NCBI GenBank assembly: GCA_034189325.1
Contig: JAXHUM010000072.1
Coordinates: 1-19,954 of the forward strand
Reading direction: 5' to 3'
DNA: 19,954 nucleotides
Origin: JAXHUM01 sp034189325
Lineage (GTDB): Bacteria > Desulfobacterota > DSM-4660 > Desulfatiglandales > Desulfatiglandaceae
In this document: in pieces, positions 15,087 through 19,954 of the stretch
Layout: every line of letters starts with the position of its first letter
How positions within the stretch are numbered: the stretch's first letter is position 1
Position numbers and translations under genes: made by a program
Notes under the pieces: generated by a model
Seen by the model: only the letters and a program-made list of their open reading frames with translations
The model's database searches: none
Told to the model about the DNA's origin: nothing

Positions 15087-16544
15087 TCAGGCCGAGAAGA
15101 TAGCCTCTCTCCTCCGGTGGTGTTGTATGAGACTCATGAGGGACGAGGCGGCCCAGTCATTGTTACTGAAGATCGGAATCCCTGCATCAATCAGCCTTGG
15201 CGTCACTTCCGCCAGGCTCTTCCACCGAAGGTCATCAAACTCGTTGGGTGTCAGATGTCCGGTGTCTATCACCGCAACTACCGGTTTGGTTCCCATTTGA
15301 CGAGCCTCTATAACATCTTCAACCTGCCTCTTGAGGTAGAGATGTAACTGCTCCTTGGAGAAGGGCCCGCCAATGGCAAAATTCGCCACAACAAAATCAA
15401 AGGCGTCGCTTTTGGCCATCATCTTCAGGATGTCGCCGCTCAGGTTGGGACTGGATTCGTTGATCGGTAGAATCGAGAGATCTACGGGGTTTCTTATCCA
15501 TCCCCACCACAGCTCGGGCATTATCTCCCTGATCATCTCCTCTGTATCCTGCGGCAAGGGAGCCACATCAAATCCTGCCTCTCCCCATTCGCCGGCGGAG
15601 AGTACGCTATTTCCGCCACCCCCTCCTGCAATACCGACCCTGGTCCCCAGTATGGGGGGGAGGAAATAGAAAGCCACGATCAGATCAATCATGTCTTGGA
15701 GGGTCCGGGCCTCAATAACGCCGCTCTGTTTGAAAGCTGCTGTCCAGGCCTGTTCGGACCCCGCCATTGCGGCCGTATGGGAGGCTGCCGCTTCAGCCCC
15801 TGCGCTTCCTCTCCCCGCCTTAAGAATGACTACCGGTTTGGAGGGTGTTGTCTGACTCAGTTGTCGGACAAAAGCCCGGCCGTCTCTTATCCCCTCTACA
15901 TAGCCGGCAATGATTTCCGTGTCCTTATCATTGGCCAGGTATTCGAGGATATCCGTTTCATTGATATCGAGGGCATTGCCATAGCTCATCATTTTGCTTA
16001 TCCGAATACCCCGAAGGGCCGCGTAATAGACAAACTCAGAGGCAGCGCCGCCGCTCTGGAGAAACATGCCCAGTTTTCCCGGCTCTTTGGGGAAGTCAAA
16101 GGCGAAACCGAGCCCCTGTTTCGGGTGATAGACTCCCATGCAATTTGGGCCGATAATGCGAATAGAGAGTTTCTTTGCCAGTCGCAATATCTCGTTTTCT
16201 AACTCAGTTGCTTCTTTTTTTCCTGTTTCGCTGAATCGTGCGGTGAAGAGATGCACGACCCTGACATCCTTGTCGGAACATTCCCGCAAGAGATCCATAA
16301 TCTCAGAAGCGGGCAGACAGCAGATCACATAATCGACCTGTCCGGGGATGTCCTTGATCGTGGCATAGGCCTTGAGCCCGACGACCTCAACCCGGTTTTT
16401 TGTCACGGGATATATATTCCCGCGATAGCCATATTCTTTGAGTTGTTGGATGAAATTCCGTCCAATGGAAATTGTCCCGTTCGATATCCCGACAACAGCA
16501 ATAGATCGGGGGTGAAAGGCCAAATCGAGTTCTTCAATAGTCAT
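15087..16544 (-). CDS. NDP-forming acyl-CoA synthetase, CoA-binding/ligase alpha subunit
   Basis: This 485-residue protein has the alpha-subunit layout of ADP-forming acetyl/acyl-CoA synthetases. An N-terminal CoA-binding Rossmann domain (FHPRSIAVVGIS, with G19) is followed by a succinyl-CoA-ligase-like domain with GPNCMG (132-137) and QSGG (163-166). The phosphorylated histidine is in SHTAAMAG (H256). In this family acyl-CoA, ADP and phosphate are interconverted with acid, CoA and ATP. The ATP-grasp beta part, often fused or adjacent, is missing from this window, so it must be encoded elsewhere or the protein acts otherwise. GAGGT precedes the ATG. It is convergent with the repair fusion and has its own candidate promoter upstream. 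The acid specificity is unknown. Confidence 0.88.
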   Translation of the reverse strand: MTIEELDLAFHPRSIAVVGISNGTISIGRNFIQQLKEYGYRGNIYPVTKNRVEVVGLKAYATIKDIPGQVDYVICCLPASEIMDLLRECSDKDVRVVHLFTARFSETGKKEATELENEILRLAKKLSIRIIGPNCMGVYHPKQGLGFAFDFPKEPGKLGMFLQSGGAASEFVYYAALRGIRISKMMSYGNALDINETDILEYLANDKDTEIIAGYVEGIRDGRAFVRQLSQTTPSKPVVILKAGRGSAGAEAAASHTAAMAGSEQAWTAAFKQSGVIEARTLQDMIDLIVAFYFLPPILGTRVGIAGGGGGNSVLSAGEWGEAGFDVAPLPQDTEEMIREIMPELWWGWIRNPVDLSILPINESSPNLSGDILKMMAKSDAFDFVVANFAIGGPFSKEQLHLYLKRQVEDVIEARQMGTKPVVAVIDTGHLTPNEFDDLRWKSLAEVTPRLIDAGIPIFSNNDWAASSLMSLIQHHRRREAIFSA

Positions 16545-16605
16545 AGTGTCCGACCTCGTGAAAGCATTCGTTGTTTACACTCAAACAGATGTTCAAGGTT
16601 TTTGA

Positions 16606-16618
16606 CTTGGCAGCCAAG
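16606..16618. promoter_or_regulatory. short palindrome downstream of the acyl-CoA synthetase promoter
   Basis: CTTGGC (16606-16611), a single A, and GCCAAG (16613-16618) form a perfect inverted repeat. It sits about 25-35 bases downstream of the predicted start of the - strand promoter, in the untranslated leader, where a repressor could act. Evidence is only symmetry and position. Confidence 0.3.
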
Positions 16619-16647
16619 GGCCTGAAACAGGGACGACCCTAGAGCAT

Positions 16648-16677
16648 GTTATAGGCAAAAGAGCCTCTTCTCGTCAA
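16648..16677 (-). promoter_or_regulatory. sigma-70-like promoter for the acyl-CoA synthetase alpha gene
   Basis: On the - strand TTGACG (16677-16672) and TATAAC (16653-16648), with an 18-base spacer, each match consensus at five of six positions. Transcription would start near 16641, about 97 bases before the ATG. The promoter lies in the 156-base gap after the cupin gene, so the synthetase can be expressed apart from the molybdopterin operon. Confidence 0.5.
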
Positions 16678-16700
16678 CTTGCAACAGTATAAGGAGGGGT

Positions 16701-17369
16701 TCAACCCGCCTTTGTTGAGGGCTCAAGACCGAGAAGTGCCTCTGATGCCAGCATTCGCTTGTATGTCTTGGGCGGATAAAGACGACCCACAGACCCGGTC
16801 ATGAGGTCAAAGAGATTAATATAAGGTCTACGTATGGGTTTCCCGTAAATATGGAGTGTGATGGAGCCCCTTTTTCCGGGGTTTCCTGTTTTGTGGATTC
16901 CCTTGTTTAAGGGCAATGCCACGTCTAATTCTCCCGGTCTTAGGGTCAGGCGCTCCTTTTCTTGGATGCGGGCAGAGTCGGCCTCGGAACCATTGTCCGT
17001 TCGTTCGTACTTGACGATCTCAAGGGATTCTGAAACCGTACCGATGACCCCCCAGGAACTATGGTCGTGTATGGGAGTGTATTTCCCAGGGCCCCACAGG
17101 TATAATCGAACAGAAAACTGCCTTTGGCTGTCAAGATAGAGCATTATCTCATTGTCGAACATGGTGGCCCTTCGAATATCAGGATAGGCTGCCCCATCCT
17201 GAACATCCCTCAAAATCGAACGAAAAAGGGATTTGTCTGATAACAAATCCGGCAGGTTCTCCAGGACATAGTTAATCTTTTTCTGCGTCTCAGGAATCTG
17301 TTGGAATACCTCAGACCATTGCCTGCACACCCGTTGGAGCGGATCGGGGACAGCTGACGATTTCATCAT
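16701..17369 (-). CDS. cupin protein related to cysteine/thiol dioxygenases
   Basis: This 222-residue protein has a cupin core with the metal-binding pattern HDH (H101, H103) in TPIHDHSSWGVIG and a third histidine H159 in GIHKTGN. This is the three-histidine iron site of the cysteine dioxygenase / 3-mercaptopropionate dioxygenase group. Those enzymes use oxygen to convert a thiol to a sulfinate. The turn usually ending in a glycine after WGVxG is SES here, so the substrate pocket may differ. The ATG overlaps the stop of the upstream molybdopterin oxidoreductase (ATGA) and has AGGAGG at good distance, so the two are co-translated. Function is uncertain: thiol oxidation, oxygen defence or a non-oxygenase role are possible. 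Confidence 0.78.
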   Translation of the reverse strand: MMKSSAVPDPLQRVCRQWSEVFQQIPETQKKINYVLENLPDLLSDKSLFRSILRDVQDGAAYPDIRRATMFDNEIMLYLDSQRQFSVRLYLWGPGKYTPIHDHSSWGVIGTVSESLEIVKYERTDNGSEADSARIQEKERLTLRPGELDVALPLNKGIHKTGNPGKRGSITLHIYGKPIRRPYINLFDLMTGSVGRLYPPKTYKRMLASEALLGLEPSTKAG

Positions 17370-19306
17370 TCTTTTGCTCCTCCTTTGTGGTTCTGTGTCT
17401 TTTCAAGCCTCACGTATTGACTGTAAAAGGGCGCCCCGTTTCCAATATCTGATAGGGTCGCTTCCACAAGCTGATTTAAACCACCTCCAAGTTTCATCCA
17501 GGTGCCTCGTCTCGCCAAGACCACCTTTGGGTGGAGCCCTTCAAGGGTATGTAGCTGGACAAGCACTCGACCCAAGATGGATACAAGCCAGACTTTATCC
17601 TCCGGGGCCATCTCTTTTAAAACAGTATTATCCGACGATACCCAGACATCGATCGGCAGTTTGTGATCCTCGGGCAATATCTGTGAATGCATGGCCTCTT
17701 TCCGGATCAGACTGAGGAGTCGAAAAGGGAATTCTTCAGGAGGGTCGGGTTCGGCATGCAGGGCCTTGGGCAAACGATATTTTCCATCAGGGTGATCAAA
17801 TATAAGGTCCTGATAGGCCAATCTCTCCCGTTTCGTCCTCACAAACTTCGCTGCCTTGAGCTCTTCGAGAGAGATGTTCAGATAGGGTGTATCCAGAGAA
17901 GAGCGAAAATAGGTTTCTTTGTCGTCGAGCACAATCGGTGGCGTCAAGCGTTTTCCCAACTCCCTGAGAATCCAAAAATCACTCTTCGCCTCGCCGGGCG
18001 CCTTGAAAACAGGTTCCACGTAATGAACATAGTGGTGTAAATAAGAGGCCACAATATCTTCCTGCTCCAGCATGAGGGTGCTGGGGAGAAAAAGGTCGGC
18101 CCTCTGGGCCGTGTCGGTCATGAAGGCATCCACGACAACCTTGAATGGGACCTGTTCAAATGATCGGGCCGTATTGATCGAATCGGCTGCCTGGTTCACG
18201 AAATTGGAACCATTAACCCAGACCATGGAAATAGGGGGGGTGTCTGTCTCGCGGAGGACCTGTCCGATCATCGGCATAGGCAAGGCCCTTCGCGCTGACC
18301 TTGCGATGCTCGAAGCCCAATCGTAATTGAGGCTTGTCAGGGCGTGTTCATGGAAGTAGAAACCCCCTCCGGAGCAGCCGAGGTTTCCCGACAAAAGCGT
18401 CAGGGCATTGATAAACCGGACATTTTCACCGCCATAGAGGTAGCGCTGCAACCCTGTGCCGACAATGGTGGCGGCTGGTCCGTTGTGGACATAGAAGTCG
18501 AAGAGATGGTCTATATCTTCCCGCCTCACCTGACAGACGTCTCCAATCTCTTTCAGGGTATATGAAAAGATCTCTCGACAGAAGGCATCCCAATGGTTTG
18601 TACGCGCGACAATATTTTTTGGGATGAGATCCTGCTGTATCAGGAGCTGAATGACCGCCGCCGCCAGGAACCTATCGGTCCCCGGACGAATCCTTATATG
18701 AGAATCAGCGTCGGCCCGGCCTTCATGCATGTAGGGCGCAATGGTAAGCATCCGGGCCCCCCTCTTTTGTGCCTTTCGCACCAGAGCGGCCGTGTGGACC
18801 GAACTGCGGTCGAGATCTTTGCCCCAATTGATTATTTGTCGGGCATTGAGAAGATCCTCTATATCATTGCTGAAACGGGATCCGCAATCCATCAGGGTGG
18901 CAATAAAACCGGCTGCGTCGCACAGGGAGCCTTTTGTCCTGCTGGCGCCGAGAATCGAAAAGAAGAGTTTGTTTGCCTGTTTTAGGACTCCTTTGGCACC
19001 TTCGCCGTGAAAATGGAGGATGGAAGAAGGCTCTTTTCGAAGGGCGTTGATTTTCGTCGCGCAGATATCGAGCGCTTCATCCCAGGAGATGACCTTCCAG
19101 TCACCTTTATGGCGCACCATCGGATGAACAATCCGGTGAGGGCTTTTGAGTCTCAGGGGCAGCTTTCTGATCTTAGCACAGCAAAAGCCCGCCGTAAAAG
19201 GGTGGTCGGGATTGCCCCTGATCTGGATCGATCCTTTGGTATCCTTCCAAACAAGCAGGGAGCAGGAATCAGGACAATCCATGGTGCATGCTGTGATGCT
19301 TTTCAT
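17366..19306 (-). CDS. molybdopterin oxidoreductase catalytic subunit (formate dehydrogenase/thiosulfate reductase-like family)
   Basis: This 646-residue protein has an N-terminal [4Fe-4S] motif with C7, C11, C15 and C43, the last followed by x-K as in the family. The molybdopterin-binding body follows, and the C-terminal dinucleotide-binding domain (from about 530, FPFRLLSLIRKEAMHSQ). C129 in GSLCDAAG is the likely metal ligand. There is no twin-arginine signal, so it should be cytoplasmic. Length is at the short end of the family. No iron-sulfur or membrane partner is adjacent; only the cupin gene follows, with a four-base overlap. The ATG has AAAGGCGG upstream. The substrate cannot be determined: related proteins act on formate, sulfur oxyanions, polysulfide or non-redox hydration. 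Confidence 0.88.
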   Translation of the reverse strand: MKSITACTMDCPDSCSLLVWKDTKGSIQIRGNPDHPFTAGFCCAKIRKLPLRLKSPHRIVHPMVRHKGDWKVISWDEALDICATKINALRKEPSSILHFHGEGAKGVLKQANKLFFSILGASRTKGSLCDAAGFIATLMDCGSRFSNDIEDLLNARQIINWGKDLDRSSVHTAALVRKAQKRGARMLTIAPYMHEGRADADSHIRIRPGTDRFLAAAVIQLLIQQDLIPKNIVARTNHWDAFCREIFSYTLKEIGDVCQVRREDIDHLFDFYVHNGPAATIVGTGLQRYLYGGENVRFINALTLLSGNLGCSGGGFYFHEHALTSLNYDWASSIARSARRALPMPMIGQVLRETDTPPISMVWVNGSNFVNQAADSINTARSFEQVPFKVVVDAFMTDTAQRADLFLPSTLMLEQEDIVASYLHHYVHYVEPVFKAPGEAKSDFWILRELGKRLTPPIVLDDKETYFRSSLDTPYLNISLEELKAAKFVRTKRERLAYQDLIFDHPDGKYRLPKALHAEPDPPEEFPFRLLSLIRKEAMHSQILPEDHKLPIDVWVSSDNTVLKEMAPEDKVWLVSILGRVLVQLHTLEGLHPKVVLARRGTWMKLGGGLNQLVEATLSDIGNGAPFYSQYVRLEKTQNHKGGAKE

Positions 19307-19856
19307 ATACCGGCCGCCTTTAAAACAGAAGAGAACGGACTAAAACGGGTGACCATAGGCCTGTCTCAGGAAGGCGCTGTGAGATTCTTGGGTTCACCTT
19401 TTCCAAATAATAAATACCATGGAGGCGTTCTTTTGTCACCTCGGCTAAGAGGGTTTTTCCAACTTTCAACCTGAAGGTCCTTTAGAAAATCCCCTATCTG
19501 TTTTCTTAGCTCCTTCGTCACTGCGACGTGGGACAGTGGCTCATTTTCCAGAACGTGAGGGTAGGGGGCCTGTGTGAGGAGAATGGGTTGAGCCGGCCAA
19601 ACAGAGTCGGCAACCAATGCAAGCCTTGTTCAGGGCTTGATGGAAATGGTCTTGTGCCGATCAAAGGTCTTGATATTAGACTTAGGCTCATGCCACCATA
19701 AGCCCCCCAGGTGGTTAATCCTAAGAGGCAAAAGGAGGCATTCAATGCAACAATTCAATTAGTTAGGGTTTCCTCAAAAAGTGTACTTAATCAAAAAGGC
19801 CCATAAATATCAGCGGTGAACTTCCAAGTTGCCATTATACACACGGTCATAAATAC
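19307..19856. other. gene-poor region, possibly with decayed remnants and a mobile-element end
   Basis: No intact gene is convincing. On the - strand a frame at 19366-19617 has no good start, and a short overlapping frame reads KACIGCRLC, resembling a ferredoxin cysteine motif, before a stop; this may be a decayed gene or chance. On the + strand AAAAGGAGG (19730-19738) precedes an ATG at 19745 that is stopped after five codons (MQQFN), as if a gene start had been cut. From about 19759 the sequence GGGTTTCCTCAAAAAGTGTA could be an insertion-sequence end, given the start of a possible transposase at 19912. All of this is tentative. Confidence 0.25.
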
Positions 19857-19885
19857 TTGCGCATAATATCCTTTTCAGCTATATT
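19857..19885 (+). promoter_or_regulatory. sigma-70-like promoter for the gene starting at 19912
   Basis: TTGCGC (19857-19862) and TATATT (19880-19885) are spaced by 17 bases. Transcription would start near 19892, immediately before the AAAGGAGG ribosome site. Confidence 0.5.
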
Positions 19886-19911
19886 GTCTGTAGCAGAAAG
19901 GAGGTAGTACG

Positions 19912-19954
19912 ATGCGCAAGCTTGAGGTTAAGGATGCAGAGATCATGCAAATCG
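19912..19954 (+). CDS. start of a truncated gene, possibly a transposase or helix-turn-helix protein
   Basis: Only 14 codons are inside the window (MRKLEVKDAEIMQI), preceded by a strong AAAGGAGG (19898-19905) and a good promoter, so a real gene start is likely. The N-terminus reminds me of deltaproteobacterial IS630-like transposase/helix-turn-helix proteins, but this is recollection from a very short stretch and not proof. The 3' end lies outside the window. Confidence 0.5.
   Translation, partial: MRKLEVKDAEIMQI

Noticed and set aside
15696..16202. 168-residue + strand open frame
   Set aside because: Antisense to the acyl-CoA synthetase alpha gene, whose motifs are unambiguous.
1..19954. 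CRISPR arrays, tRNA or rRNA genes, sigma-54 sites
   Set aside because: No regular direct repeats, no tRNA-like cloverleaf with a conserved TTCGA loop, no rRNA sequence, and no convincing TGGCAC-N5-TTGC pair was found by eye.

Overview
The window looks like a chromosomal stretch of an anaerobic, probably deltaproteobacterial (Desulfobacterota-type) organism. This is inferred from gene content: ferredoxin-dependent 2-oxoacid oxidoreductase genes, formate-tetrahydrofolate ligase, a PxxKW-type cysteine-rich protein, an NDP-forming acyl-CoA synthetase subunit, a tripartite TRAP uptake system and a cytoplasmic molybdopterin oxidoreductase. No rRNA, tRNA or CRISPR array was seen.

Left part (163-7096, + strand): an AMP-forming acyl-CoA ligase, a 627-base gap whose right half carries strong RNA-like inverted repeats, then a six-gene 2-oxoacid:ferredoxin oxidoreductase (OFOR) cluster in the order ferredoxin, alpha1, beta1, alpha2, beta2, gamma. 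The most striking observation is that the two alpha/beta sets have diverged reciprocally. Alpha1 keeps the usual catalytic-type motifs while beta1 has lost the GDG...NN thiamine-diphosphate/Mg motif. Alpha2 has lost the YPxTP and TSxGPG motifs while beta2 keeps a perfect GDGD...NN. Both betas keep all four Fe-S cysteines. This suggests one mixed complex in which alpha1 and beta2 supply the active site and alpha2/beta1 are structural, electron-transferring or regulatory.

Middle (7234-10201, - strand): a dctP-dctQ-dctM TRAP transporter operon, read from right to left, with a candidate promoter and a 16-bp palindrome upstream. The 893-base divergent region (10202-11094) also holds a perfect 26-bp inverted repeat, a sigma-70-like promoter, GC-rich hairpins and a terminator-like hairpin with ten T residues. 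It may encode a small RNA or an attenuated leader for the next gene, fhs (11095-12858, + strand). Fhs is followed by a good terminator, a second strong hairpin and the PxxKW protein.

Right part: a single-frame fusion of endonuclease III and exonuclease III (13589-15016, + strand) is convergent with a lone CoA-binding/ligase alpha subunit of an NDP-forming acyl-CoA synthetase (15087-16544, - strand), which has its own promoter. A two-gene - strand operon follows, containing a molybdopterin oxidoreductase and a cupin of the cysteine-dioxygenase-like type, overlapping by four bases. The last 650 bases hold no convincing complete gene. They end in a well-formed promoter and ribosome binding site that start a truncated gene, possibly a transposase or helix-turn-helix protein.

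Physiologically, organic-acid uptake (TRAP), activation to CoA thioesters (two ligase types), ferredoxin-linked 2-oxoacid/acyl-CoA interconversion and one-carbon folate metabolism fit an anaerobe that oxidises or assimilates organic acids. The actual substrates cannot be read from the sequence.
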